Below, piece after piece: positions 36,701-49,300 of a stretch of DNA of 64,000 nt. The position numbers and the translations under genes are program-made. The notes beneath the pieces were generated by a model. It was not told where the DNA came from. It ran no database searches and worked only from the letters and a program-made list of their open reading frames with translations. Location of the stretch: assembly GCA_030386875.1 (NCBI GenBank), contig CM059568.1, forward strand, positions 11,146,316 to 11,210,315, read 5' to 3'. Every line of letters starts with the position of its first letter. Within the stretch, counting starts at the first letter, position 1. This DNA is from Morinoia aosen. Taxonomy: Eukaryota; Arthropoda; Malacostraca; Amphipoda; Talitridae.

Positions 36701-38438
36701 TTAGCGTGGGTTAAAGCCAACGCTCTGGTCAGATTTTGGGGCGACCTGAACATGGTGTTGAGGTGATGGCTCCGAGGGCGTGCTTCCGTGTGATCGTACC
36801 TCCCCTCACGTATATTTCGTGCCTCCTTAGGCTCTGAAATTTTTTTCAATCCAATGTTTTATAACGTCTCATGTATTAACTTTTTTGGAAATAAACGGGT
36901 TTTCTTCCTTTGCTGGGCGGGCGCTACCTTACCAGGCTGGCACCCCACCAATGTCAGGTTCCAGCATTGCGAAAGAAGAGGTGTATCGTATCTAGCCCGC
37001 TGATAAGGGATCGGGGTTTGCCCAGCCTGTCTTGGGGAGTTACGAGGCGAGGTTACCTATGGGATTCCGGAGCTACTCGGAAAAGAATTGTGATAGAGCG
37101 GGCCCGCTGATAACTGGGGGTTCAGTGTTTAGTTTTATGTGTTCACGCAGACTCGACATCGTTTGTTGTACCTTGTGCATGCTGAGCCATATAATGTGCC
37201 TATTCTGTTCTTTGTCCTGTCTTGTTGACAGAACTTGCGAGTGTTCAACATTCTTGAAATAGTCGCTTCTTTGAGTTGCATTCAGCCGTTCTCGTTGGCA
37301 TCATAACGGACAATGACAATTCGAGAACTCTAATTACATGACAATCTTGGGGAACGCCGCAAAGTGCCTTCGTTGTGGTCGGGATTGTGGTGCAATAATT
37401 CCATTGATAAAAATGTATATTCCAGACATTAGAAAGGCACTAATAATCAGTTTCACTTATGCATTCTCCTCTGAGATCTGCATTCCCCTCAAAAAAATGT
37501 CTTTGATCGTAGTTTCGGAACTTCGTAGTCTTTGTGGGCCGTGAGGCGCGCAGGATTCAGAAGCTCTACCAAGTGTTCTGCTGCCCCGCGTGTGCTCAAC
37601 TCGGCGTCACTGTGCTCACCGTTACCACTCGATCTAAGCAAATGAGCCACACTGTTGCACCTGGCATTGGTGGGTTATGCAATTTTTTTTGTTTTTTTCT
37701 CTGTTTTCTTGCCTCTTTCATGCTCGTGGGAGTGACCGAGAATTACACAAAGCAAGAAAGTTTTGCGACTCGTACACAACTTTTTTTAATGTTGCTTCAT
37801 TTATTTAGTTGTTTCTTGAAAATTGCGTCGTTCCGACGCTGTGAGCCACTGTGGAAATATGACTGTGTATAGAATTTATCTAGGAAGGGCTAATTTGATG
37901 ATAAACATTCTTGATTACAAATATCAGTGGGCCATTACTATTTTGCGTATTTCAAAACTATTTTCTAATTGGAATGAAATTTAATTCACACGGTGGGAAG
38001 TGTTCCCGAATAAGAATAATCCGTTCTTCCGCGACTGCGCACTACTTGCAGAATTACTTGCAATAACAACCTAGCTATCTTTCGAAAGCTGCGTTTGTGT
38101 CTGTCGTTTGACAAAAATATAATCTAATATCATCTTCCTCCTCCCCAAGTTGTCCACGGCTGGTTACCTCAGCACTCTTCCCACTCTCCTCTTCTGGTTA
38201 GGAAAAATTCTCCGCTACTTAATTGATGTACGAGGCAAAAATTGCGGTGCATTGCAGAGCTGTTGCCTGGCCCTCCTCTGAGGCCGCCGGGTCATGTATG
38301 GCTGATGGGCGGCCCGTGTTGAGTTGAGTGGCCCGGCGGTGTCGCTCTGGGGGTGCCCCCTCACGGACTACGAAATGATCAAGTGATCAATTAATAAAAT
38401 CGGCTCTTCTGTTTTGGCATATTGTTGTTATTGAAGTA
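33797..38438. other. 4.6 kb with no gene supported
   Basis: Open frames up to about 110 codons on both strands without domains. A GGAAATAAACGGG stretch at 36888-36900 resembles the tail of the 26-bp repeat element and the SINE, so a retroposon 3' end may sit there. Confidence 0.4.
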
Positions 38439-38768
38439 GCTCCCAGGGGGACAATGTGAGGGCCCGAGCTGAAGGTTAGGTAGGCTTTCTCTTTTGTTAA
38501 AATAGAATAGGTTTTTTTTTGTTACGGACCATCTTTTTCGGTTCACTGCTGTCCTGTTTTTTCAGCACCTACTACTTTCTTCTTCAACTTTGATCTTGTT
38601 TCATGAACTTCTTTCTCATCTTACTGTTTCTATGACCTTTCTGCATAGATTCCCCATTCTCTCATCTCCATACTAAATGGAGCCTTCCTCCTTCCTCTCT
38701 TCGATACGCTCTTTTTTTTTGTAGCGGTTAGGGAGGCTTAAACTAACTTATAATCTTATAATCTAATC
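38439..38768 (+). mobile_element. Family A retroposon, copy 7, 5'-truncated with target duplication
   Basis: Begins at the internal GCTCCCAGGGGGAC, lacks the first hairpin, then is complete to CTAATCT. Flanked by TGTTATTGAAGTA at 38426-38438 and 38769-38781. The 5' truncation with an intact duplication is what target-primed reverse transcription gives. Confidence 0.92.
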
Positions 38769-38871
38769 TGTTATTGAAGTATTTCCTTTGGTGACGTCTC
38801 TGTGTGAAGTAGGTGAGTGGGAAGTATCGTAATGTTTTCCAGCTCGCTGACTTGAGATCAAGTTAATCACT

Positions 38872-39234
38872 CCCCTCAGGGGGATACAACTATTGTGTCT
38901 ATGGGAATTAGCGCTCTCAGGGGGATTATGTGAGGGCCCGAGCTTAGAGGTTAGGTAGGCTTTCTTTTTGTTGAAATAGAATAGTTTTTTTTCTGTAACG
39001 GACTATCTATTTTCGGTTCACTGCTGTCCTGTTTTTCAGCACCTCCAACTTTCTTCTTCAACTTTGATCTTGTTTCATGAACTTCTTTCTCATCTTACTG
39101 TTTCTGTGCCCTTTCTGCATAGATTCCACGTTCCCTTAACTCCATACTAAATGGTGCCTTCTTCTTTCCTCTCTTTGGATCGCCTTTGTTGCGGATAGGG
39201 AGGCTTAAACTAACTAATAATCTAATCTAATAAT
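38872..39234 (+). mobile_element. Family A retroposon, copy 8
   Basis: Full head CCCCTCAGGGGGATACAACT, TATGGGAATTAGCGCTC, GTTAGGTAGGC, TTTTTCAGCACCT, CATACTAAATGGTGCC and an ATCTAATCTAAT tail. It abuts copy 9. Confidence 0.9.
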
Positions 39235-39428
39235 CTGTCCTGTTTTTCAGCACCTACTATTTTCTTCAATTTTTTCTTGTTTCATGAACTTCTTTCTTAG
39301 CTTACTGTTTGTATGCACCTTGTGCATAAATTCCGCGTTCCCTAAACTCCATACTAAATGGTGCTTTCAACCTTCCTCTCTTTGAACATCTTTGTTGTGG
39401 CAAAGGGATTTTAAAACTTTGTTATACA
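39235..39428 (+). mobile_element. Family A retroposon, copy 9, 3' half
   Basis: Starts abruptly at CTGTCCTGTTTTTCAGCACC within the tail of copy 8, and continues to CAAAGGGATTTTAAAAC. Either a 5'-truncated insertion or an unequal-exchange product. Confidence 0.82.
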
Positions 39429-40865
39429 ATAATGAAAAAAAAGTAAATCACTTCAGACTCAATTCGAGCGTAACGTTGAGAAGCAGCAGGTATGTGTGCT
39501 GCGTTTTTGCAGTACGCTGTAATGCTTTCTCCATCGTTTCAACTGTAATTTGTGTTCAAAATGAGCGAGCGAAAGGTTCATGTAAACAACTTTTACTGCC
39601 TAATTTTGCATTCAGTACTGACGTAATCATGAGGGAGGGGTTATCCGTATATGAGCAGTATTCTGTAGCTCGTAAATGTATGAGCTACAAAAATTTTCGA
39701 CCTTTTCGTAGGCCTCGACTATAATACAGAGAATCTAATCCATCTCCAAACAAAGTGCATGTTTAGCACATACCTCACCCTCATAGATATTTAATATTTG
39801 CTTCATTCTTGGCCGAATTTTCCTAAATGTTAGAAAAATACGTCGTTCTCTACATGACTATCATGTCTTTTACTACGCCAAGAAATACCGTGCAGGATTT
39901 ATGAGGTTACGAACATTCGCCGGTGGCGGACTTGCACCTGAGTACGTACACAGCCGTTCACTTGATGACCCTTACGACATTACAAAACCGTGGAATGATG
40001 CTGATCATTCTTCATTGCCGGCTTTGGAGCCACTAACTGTATCGGGGCACGGGTAGTGGCCGGGACGAGACGCGTAGGCGACCGGGAAGCTTTGGATCTT
40101 GCGTGTGTGGTCTTGCATCTTGTGTGTGTGGTGTGTTACACCAGCGGTATTGTGTCGCCGAGGAAATACATCTTATGTATTGAACATTGCGCCGTGTTCT
40201 CCTGCACGTTTAGCACAAATTTCATTATTATACACTGACTGTTGCCTATAGATAATTACTTTGGGGCTGCTATGGCACTTTGATCCTGCTGAAGGAAGAG
40301 GCTGTGGCGCATTATACGAGGCGTGAGTGCCCCGCTGCGTGTTGGCTGCTCTGTCTCGCGTCGCCTGCCTGTGTGCTGCTACAGGCAGGCAAGCATTTCA
40401 TGCAACACTCGCTCTGCTCTCTTTGGCCGTATATTGCTCACACTTTGAGCTGGCTTCGCAATTGTTGTCTTTATTGGCTGTGGAATGGTTGTACTCATTG
40501 CCTCATTCGATTATAGTTCAGTCGAATGTTAAGTTTTCTAGTGTAATTTGATTTCCAGTGTTTCTCATATTGTACCACTAGTAGTAAGCAGAGAGCGCAC
40601 ACAAGCGCATGTCTCGTACGTACATACATGTGCTTTTATATCTCGCGTGAGTTGCAATTGAACGATTTATTAGGCATGTTCGTTCCTGTCTTATTACTGA
40701 GTCAATAGAGCCAATAGAGCGTGGCATGTGCACAGCGTACCCTCACCCTCTCACCATACTGTGTCTCAATAGTTCAGGTAGGTGGAGTGCGAGTGCTGGT
40801 CAATTTTACTATTTATGCTACGGTCGTAGTGCATGTAAAGGTACACAAATAATACTTGGTAGACG
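39429..40865. other. No gene supported
   Basis: Mixed sequence; the frames at 40056 and 40280 lack any recognisable domain. Confidence 0.4.
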
Positions 40866-41212
40866 CCTCCTTTCAGTGGGATACAACAATGATTATTGTA
40901 TCTCTGGGAATTAGCACTCCCTGGGGGAGTCTGTGAGGTCCCAAGCTGAGAGCTAGGTAGGCCTTGTTTTTTGTTAGAATAAAATGCTTCGTTTTGTTAA
41001 GGACCATTTTTTTCGGTTTACTACTGTCCTGTTTTCAGCACCTACTTTCTTCAACTTTTATCTTGTTTCATGAACTTTTTTTCTCAACTTACTGTTCCTA
41101 TGCACCTTGTGCATAGATTCTGCGTTCCCTTAAGCCCATGTTAAATGATGTCTCCCTCCTTCCTCTCTTAGGAACGTCATTGCTGCGGTTAAGAGGCTTA
41201 AATTAATATCTT
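40866..41212 (+). mobile_element. Family A retroposon, copy 10
   Basis: All landmarks present with a 5-base insertion in the head. Flanks GGTAGACGCCT (40859) and GGTAAACGTCT (41219) look like a mutated target duplication. Confidence 0.85.
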
Positions 41213-43191
41213 ATCTCGGTAAACGTCTTTCGTATCTCCCCTTTTTCTTTTGTCTTTCTAATATTGACATGCTCAAGTGCTTCCGACGTTGGACTAAATT
41301 GATATTGTCTCGAAATATCGGATTTATTCTTTCGTAACGAGAATGGACGAAGTGAGGATTATTCATGGAAAACAAATAGTTGAGAGCTTCCGAACCAAGA
41401 CGACCTTCGCAGCCTTGTTGACGCGTCAAGTTTGACTTTGATAGGACCATAAAAGTTGCGTTGTGACTGGCATTGTGTTGTGTGACGGCGTGCCTGTGCG
41501 CTTGATCGCCACGCAGGAAGAATTAGTGCACACGACGTACTGAGGTGCGTCTCTATTATTGCTGTGCGACCTTGTGCAGGCGGCATCTTCAATGCCTTCA
41601 GTAGCTGCATGCGGCCGGCGGCTGACGCTGCCTTGAAGGCCGCGTTACGTTGTGCGACGCATGCTGCTCTCGTGATCGTTCTGTGACATCATTTGCTCGC
41701 TTCCCCATAAAGTTTGGCTGCTGACGTGTGACGCATCAACTCACAGATTCTATTTAACGTTCCAAGAATTGTGGGAGAAAATCGAAGCCGATCGTTCGCT
41801 ATCACATCGATCGGGCTGTGGAGCTCTGAGAAAAAAAAAACTGGGTGTAACATGGCAAACTGCAAATTGGTTCTACTTTATCAAAATTGCTTTGTATCAG
41901 GAATACGTAAACTTTGTACGTTTGATCTAAATTTGAAGTTACACTCGAGCATTATATCCAGTTATGTTATTGTGAGGAGGCATGAGTTGAAATTTTGGTG
42001 GGCGATGCTTTACTGCTGTCTGCTTGATCCCAGTCTATCATTTTGGCAGGTGCCTCCATGATTTTAGATGCTCAAGTATAGCCTCCGAACAGGGTGGCTA
42101 AAATCATAGATTTTCCGAGGAAAAATTAAGGCTGGGATGTGTTGCGCAATAATGCGAGCGCATTTTGAGAAGTAGCTCAGTGCTTTAGCGGCTGTTCGAC
42201 ATAAACCGAATTAAGCGCTCGCTCAGATAACAGTAACGCCGCCGCCACCGCGAGAGTGTCGGCAGGAATTCTGCTCTGGATACACGATGCTGCCTCTCAC
42301 GGCTTCAGCTCTGGCCTGCTCTGAAATATGTGCTGCTCTTATATTGAGTGCAGAGAGCGTATTCTGTGTCGTGATGTAAAGCTGCTCCAGTGGCGGGGCT
42401 ATGACTACGCGAGACTTGGTTTACCGCTTCGAGGCCATCATCTCGAGTGTTCCGAGAGCGTTCTGCCTTCGAATTTTAGACATACGACAATTTCACCGAA
42501 TTTCGAGCTTCAACTTTAACCTTAAAAATAGTGACGTGCTTGAATTTACGAGCTATTTGATGCTTTCGAATTGATCCTCGGAGACCTGACGTTGAGACCA
42601 CCTCAGCTCAATTTCGTTTGAGCACTGCGCTGCATTGCTAAACTTCCTACTGATTTTTATTCCGTAAGAGATCTCACCGATGTTTGTGGTGCTGCGCTGT
42701 AAACTTGCGCTTAAGGACGTGACCATCTAATATTACGATTATTTTATCGCACTGGAACTTTTCTCGCTGTAATTTTGCTATTGGCGTATATGAGTAAAAC
42801 ATTTGGGTTTCTTGAAGTGAAAATATTGTAGTTTTTATCGAATTCACCAGTAGGTCTCTTGCGATGTTGTGAACTCAATTTTTTCGTGTGATGCAGTGAG
42901 TGCACGTATTCTCATATTGACTGTTGAAACTCGTGTACAAGAACTGCTCGAATAAACTTAGCTAGAGTCACACCCGGACAGCGCGATGCGTGTAAATGAT
43001 ATCACGAACACTCGCTTGCACCTGCAGCTCTGTACACAAATGATGTGACTTTTGTCGCCAAAATGATCAAATTAGTCTTGTTTTCAAATAAAATATGATT
43101 AGTTTGGTGTGGTCAAATACCAGTTTATGAACTATATAGCTCCTGAGATGCACCTTCTGATCAGGTGTTGACTTTTGCATTGTTTGTGCAG
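41213..43191. other. Region upstream of the first RIPOR exon seen
   Basis: No start exon or promoter could be picked out. It contains the dispersed repeat at 42088-42200 and several short open frames without support. Confidence 0.4.
42088..42200. repeat. Dispersed repeat C, copy 1
   Basis: About 110 bp closely similar to 44608-44720, including GGCTGGGATGTGTTGCGCAA and GCGAGCGCATTTTGAGAAGT. Both begin near GGCTAAAATCATAG. Class unknown. Confidence 0.8.
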
Positions 43192-43354
43192 TCGCGGCCC
43201 GGGGTGGAGCTCTGGGAGGTCGGGGCTCTCCTGTCCTCATCTCAGTCCCTGGAGGAGCTGCTGCATGATCCCCACAGCCCGCCTCCACTGCCCTTCCTCC
43301 CCAGCAGCAGCGACACCTCCCCCAACGGGTCTTGGGACCCTGGCAACTGTAGCG
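43192..43354 (+). CDS. RIPOR exon 1 of those seen
   Basis: An open segment beginning SRPGVELWEVGALLSS and rich in Ser and Pro near its end (SPPPLPFLPSSSD). The acceptor is a T-rich tract ending TTTGTGCAG and the donor is GTGAGC; it ends one base into a codon and joins in phase to the next exon. It lacks a start codon, so at least one exon lies upstream. The following intron (43355-45760) holds a tRNA-derived SINE, an unclassified dispersed repeat near 44.6 kb and a family A copy at 45.0 kb. Confidence 0.65.
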
Positions 43355-46300
43355 GTGAGCTTTCCTTGCTTCGATCTTCTACTTTACGTTTTCCAGGTCG
43401 CGTTTTGTTTCTTCTGTGCTCGTCATAGGCGTGTGTCTATAGGCCCTACCGCCGTGCGGGAAACGCGGGTTCGAGTCCCGGCGCTGGATAGCGATTTTCT
43501 CTGTTGGGTATAGGGAAAAAATTCCAAGCACAATACCCCACTCTACCCAGGTGTCTGAAATGGGTACCGGTCTTGACCGGGGGAAAGCGTCATGGCGTCT
43601 TGGTGTTTGTTATTAGGCATTTGAAAAACCAATGCACAAGGTGATATGTATCAGGCTTGAATTGGAAATAAAACAACCGTAGATGCCGATGTTTGTTCTC
43701 GAGTATTTAAACTGAGCCAAGTCCGAGAGTTTTTAATCAAGCTATTGTCTTCCCGCCCTCTAGACAACTGTTGAGTGTTGCGAGCGATGTTCTGCGCGTG
43801 TGTTGGTGTTGGCTCATGCGTAACTAGGCGTGCGTGTTCTTTTTACAATTATTTAGTGGAAATGAGGTGAAAATACTTGAGAGGAATAGCAAGCGGGAGT
43901 CTGCGCAGCAAGCTAATTAATGAGCTACACCAGCGGCCTTTGTTCTCGAGCGAAGGTGGCTGAATGCTGGCAATTTGAAGGGTGAGGCTTATGTATTGTT
44001 TTGTGTGCGTCGTACTTCTATTAGGAGTCGTACCACCTACAATACAGCAGGCTTACCTGAGCTTTCTTTACGCGCTAGTTCTGCTCTGATTGATGGATAT
44101 TTTTTCACGAGACACCTATTTGTAGCTCAAGCACACTCAATCTCATTGTTCTTGGTTGCAATTGAATTCTTAGAGGAGTTTAGGGTTCCAGAGGGATGGT
44201 TTGAATGTGAATGTTGTGCAGTGTGCCGTGGGGACTTGAAGCTTTTCGTTGGTACGAGTATGTGTTGAATTCATGGGCATATCTCTGAGGGCATGTTGAT
44301 GCCTATCCTCGTTAGTGTATCTATTGTCACTACCGATCGTTAATTTCAGCCCTGTTTACTTGTATTAGATGTACTTCTCACAAAAGCTCGTTGACAGGCT
44401 CCCTCCCCGAAGAAACCTCTGTTTCAGTATAGACAGTAGCTGAGCTCCCAAATTCTGCATGATGAAAGGTCATGAGGCTGCTTTTGAACTTATTCTGTTG
44501 CACCTCAGAAGTGACGTTACCATTATTTCCCAGCCTGTCAAAGTTGAGCCAAGCCTAACAAGAGACGAGAACTATGAGATGTGTGCACGAGAGTAAGTAT
44601 AGACTCTGTACAGGGGGGCCAAAATCATAGGTTATGCGGGTAAAAATGAATGCTGGGATGTGTTGCGCAATATTGCGAGCGCATTTTGAGAAGTAGCTCA
44701 GTGCTGTAGCGGCGGTGCACAAGCTGCAAGGACAGCAAAGGCAGCAGGAGTTGCGCCTCACAATAACGTGCTGCGCGTCCCTATTGTGACGCCCGTAGCT
44801 AAGGTCAGCTGGCTCTGCTAATATTGATCTTCAGGTTTAGCCTTGGTCTCTGTTGTCTTCAAGATCATGTTAGCTATTCAAAACCCTGATGTTTTCTTAG
44901 AAGGTTGTGCTTTTATCTCTGTCAAAATTAGCATTAGATCCTCACATGTACTACCGAAAGCTGCTCAGATTTTAGCCTAAGCTAAAGCTTTTTCTGAAGC
45001 AAAACAAAGCTGGTCTCATTTTCTCCTCACGGGGAGACGCAACTAAGTACTGTAGATGGGAGAATTGACGCTCTCTGGAGGAAGATGCGAGGCCTCGAGC
45101 TGAAGGTTGGTAGGCCTTTCATTTGTTGGAGTAAACTAAGCTTCTTGTTATGTTTCAAACATCTTTTCCGGTTCACTTCTGTCCTCGTCATCTTTTCTTT
45201 TATTTATATTAATATTTTCTGCAATTTGCTGATCGTATTAGTGAAGGATCCTGTATGGGAACACGCTCGAGCACAGATTCCCCGTTCTCTTAATTCCTTA
45301 CTATATGGTCCCTTCCTCGCTCTGCTCTTTGAAAAACATTTCATGTAGATAAAGTTTCTTAAGCTATTTTCTAATCTAATGTCGCATTTTCTGCGTGTGG
45401 AGAGACCATATTTCGAGCACGAGACTCAAGTCCAAAAACAGACTGTCGCTAGAAAGCAAGAGGACGTTCTGCTGAAAATTTTGTTAGGATGTGCAAGGCG
45501 CAGGTCATCGCTGTAATCTTATTAGATATTTACGCAGCTGACCACACAATGGCCATGAATTGTTGCTCGATTGTAGAAGGGATAATATCCTTGCGGCTCA
45601 ACTGCCCCTCTCTTGATTCCTGTTCGGTGTGAACTGCGAGGGAAATGTGATGAAAGCGAGGCGTCCTTTTTTATGAGGGGGACACGAGCGGAATATTGAA
45701 GAAATATAACGGTTAAGGCATTTATTGGGTTCGCTGTTGACGAAAGGATTTTGCTTCCAGAGGACCAGACTAGCAGTGACCAGGAGGTGAACGGCCCTGG
45801 AGGCGAGCACGCCCTTGCTACTGCAGGGGGTGCCTGCAGCACGTGTGACGAGGGCGCCCCCTGCTGCTGCAGTGCAGGAGGGGCGTCCATGGCCGGCCAG
45901 CAGCTCAGCAGGTCGCGGTCCTTCGGAGGGGGCAGCCGAAGAGGTGCCGCTGCCTCGGCCCCAGGTGGCACCATGACTTCTTTGGGTGGGTGTCTTGTCG
46001 TGGGTATGTGGGGCTGGGTGTGGGTATGACTCCTTTGAGTGGGTGTCTTGCAGTGAGCCATGTATGGGTGTGTGGTGGTCAGCAGAGTTTGGGTGCTTGT
46101 GTGTGGAGCTCCATGGCTATGGTCCTGTTCAGACTCCAGTCATATCTCAATAGCTAGAGAAATATGGAAATAAAAACGAACCTATTACCTTCATGATCCA
46201 TCCCTCTATTAACAAGTTCAATGAATAACAGTACGTAGATATCATTTGCAATTTTCATAGCATTCGATTGCTTGTTCGTGACAATTTAATGCAGCATTTG

Positions 46301-49300
46301 AGATAACGACCACCGAGAGGAAACTGACTACTAAGGACGATACATGTGTGTGGAAGCCTTACACTCGAGACCTACATTCTCGGTCTGTAGTTTAGTGCAC
46401 TAACAGATTCCGCTCACATGTCTGCAAGAATGACCACCCTACTTGCGCTCGCTGTGTAATTCGTTTGTTTCATTTATGTGAGTTTGACTGTGTGTGGTGT
46501 GCAGGCTCAGCCCACAGCTGGCAGTCGCAGTACTCGGGCCAGGGAGGGACCAAGCGCTCCCCTCCCCCCGTGCTGGGGCAGCAGCCGCCCCCCACTCCCA
46601 GGGAGCTCAGGAGAGCCTTCAGTCTTCCTCCTCACGTCAAGGTAAACAACACAAGGGACGTATCAAATTTTCTAAAAAGTTGACGCGTAATTTGATTCAT
46701 GAATGCGATAAAAAATCAGGCGAGTTATGCGTTTCAGCTAACCTCAAGCGATAGGTAGATCAGCGTTAGTGAGTTATTTAGGAAGTAAAATTGTCTCACG
46801 TCTTGCCCTCGTACATCTTTTGTCGTTTTCTCGTGTCATTTTCCAGCACCTATTAGCTTCTTGTTTAAATTTTTCTTGTTCCATGAACGTCTTTCAGTCT
46901 TGGTTATATGCGCAAGGAATCCCATGTAGGAAAACGCGCGAGCATAGATACTCTTTTCAATAATTTCATACTAAATGGTGCCTTCTTTTTTCTCCTCTTA
47001 GAATACATTTTATGTGGTTCTCAAAGCTTCAACTGACTTATTTAATATATTTCCATGAGAATATTATTAGATTGGGGCTTATCTAACTGTCAATCCTTTG
47101 TGTTCTACATCGAGTATTTAATGTTTAAATGAAGTGCTTCTTCAATCATGTTGAGATGGCCCAACAATGAATCACTGATTGCGATGACCCTACCCTGCCT
47201 GACGTGCACCAGGTGCCGAAGTCACCGCGGCCCGAGCGCTCCCTGACGGTGGGTGGTGCGGTGGTGCGGGGGCTGCGGGAGGGTGTGGCGGTCACCACGC
47301 AGGACCTCATGGCCCTCAGGAGGCTGAGGCACGCCTCGCACCGCGCCATGGTGAGGCCGGGGCACTCTCTCGTTGTGGGGCCTCTCCCTACTGCTGTTGT
47401 AGCGCTCCAGGCTTGTGTTGCTGGGAATGCGCACTCATATGTGCCTGTGCCTGCTGTGTGCTGGCTGTGCAGTGCAGTCTGGCTGTGCAGTATCTGAACG
47501 TGAACATCAGATGGAATGCTCCACGCCAAATCTATTGTACCTCTGCCAGTGTACGGAAATACTCTCTCCTTCTGAGCTGTGTCTGATGGGTGTAGCGTGC
47601 TGTGTGCGAGGGAAGGGTTGGGCTGAGGTCGGCTTTGTGTCCCGCACCTAATGTGAAGCAGGTAATGCACCCTCCAAATTTGACTTGGAGCAAAAGACGT
47701 GAGCCGCTCTAAGTACCTAGTTCATTATGAGTGATATTTCTTGTCGAGCAAACCTCTCGGTATGTCTTGCCTGTGCGTATGTTCTGCTTGCTCTGCCTTT
47801 ATCAACTTTCTTGGGTATCGGCCTGTCTCACCTCCACAGCTGGTGTCTTTTGCTTTTTGGACTTTTGTTGGCGGGGTGTGTTTACTCTACATTATGTTCA
47901 TTTCATGTTCAATTATTATTTTCTTGACACTTTACACTCGAAAAATTTCAATCTTTGCGCTGAAGGTAATAAATTTTCAATAGACAAATGTAAATAGTAT
48001 TTCGGGAAGTTAAACTAGTATAGTGTTTGAAGCGATGCACACATTGTCTATGAGAAAAATACTCCACTAGCTCGAGACTGAACTTCTCAGGCTGCGTCTG
48101 CCCAGCGCGTAGTTAGCAGTCTCATTCACGGGTCGTAGCGGTAACTGATGTTAGGAGTACGTTGATGTTGCTTCTCATACTGTAGGGTGCTGAGGGTGAG
48201 CACAAATTACCTCAAATACGAGGGCATGTATCCCTCTTAATATAATGTCTACGGGTAAAAATATACATCTCTGATACTTAGAACACGCTGGGCAGCCACA
48301 TCCTTGTGTTGTATCGCCACATCCTTGTGTTGTAGCAAAGTTGGCCTTGGCTCACGGAGCATGCGGCCATTTCGAGCACCATGTAGATGAAAGGTCCCCA
48401 AACTCACCAGTCTTAAGGCCATACGAATTACTCCAGTAAGTTCCGAGGGCCAAAACAGTTTTAATTTTCCTGCCATTACCTAAAATTTCTAGAGTACGCG
48501 GTCTAATTTAACTGTCGCGGGTCGGATCAATCACATTGACGGGCTGAATTTGGCCGTATTTTGGAGACCCCTGGTGTAGATATAGGAGTGATGTTTGCAA
48601 TATTGACCTGGTGTTATGTTCCTCCTTGCCCGGGCACTGCCTGCAGTCCCACGGCAGGCTCTACGAGGCTGAGAAAGTGAGTAGTGCCGCGGCATCTTGT
48701 GCATGCCTCCCGTAATTTTGCAATCGATTATCCAAAGGATTTTAACGTGTTGAACTATTTTTAAGTTGTCTTGTCTCTTATTCGAGCATGCCTATTCCTT
48801 ACGTTGATTTCATTTGTGTATTTTTATAATTGGACTGTGTTTTCTTTCTCATATGTTCACTAACGCCGCATCGCCTGCAGCTGTCGCTGCTGCATGAGCA
48901 TAGTGTTGCCGTTCGCGCGCTCCTTTCAATCTTTATTAAATTTCCAAGTGTTTATGTGGGGGAACGAAACGTAATTCTCTTTTGCTACGATGTCCCTTGA
49001 ATAATATGTATTTAATTGTATTATTACCACAGCGTAACCCAAATAATCAGTAATCTGCAGAGTTGATTTGTCTCATCATCTCATGGCTGGCTTGTTCTGC
49101 ATGAAGTATGTATGAAAAGTGTTTCTTTGTTTTGCGTTCAACCTGTAGAGCTTTTTCAATGTATGGCATTTACAAATTATTTTGAGTTTGTTATTTCTTT
49201 AATTTTCATCTGCAGTTCGCTACATTTCAAACTACAACTCCAAACTACGTCTGTGGCTACCTTAGTTAATCAGGCTTTTTTTCGTTCCTCTCTGAGCGCT

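Noticed and set aside
36910-37110. Possible upstream exon for RIPOR
   Set aside because: The frame contains no RIPOR-like sequence, has no convincing donor, and lies next to a retroposon-like tail.
45522-46061. 179-codon minus-strand frame
   Set aside because: Lies opposite RIPOR exon 2 and is explained by the GC-rich codon use of that exon.
47146-47670. 174-codon minus-strand frame
   Set aside because: Opposite RIPOR exon 4; a shadow of biased codons.
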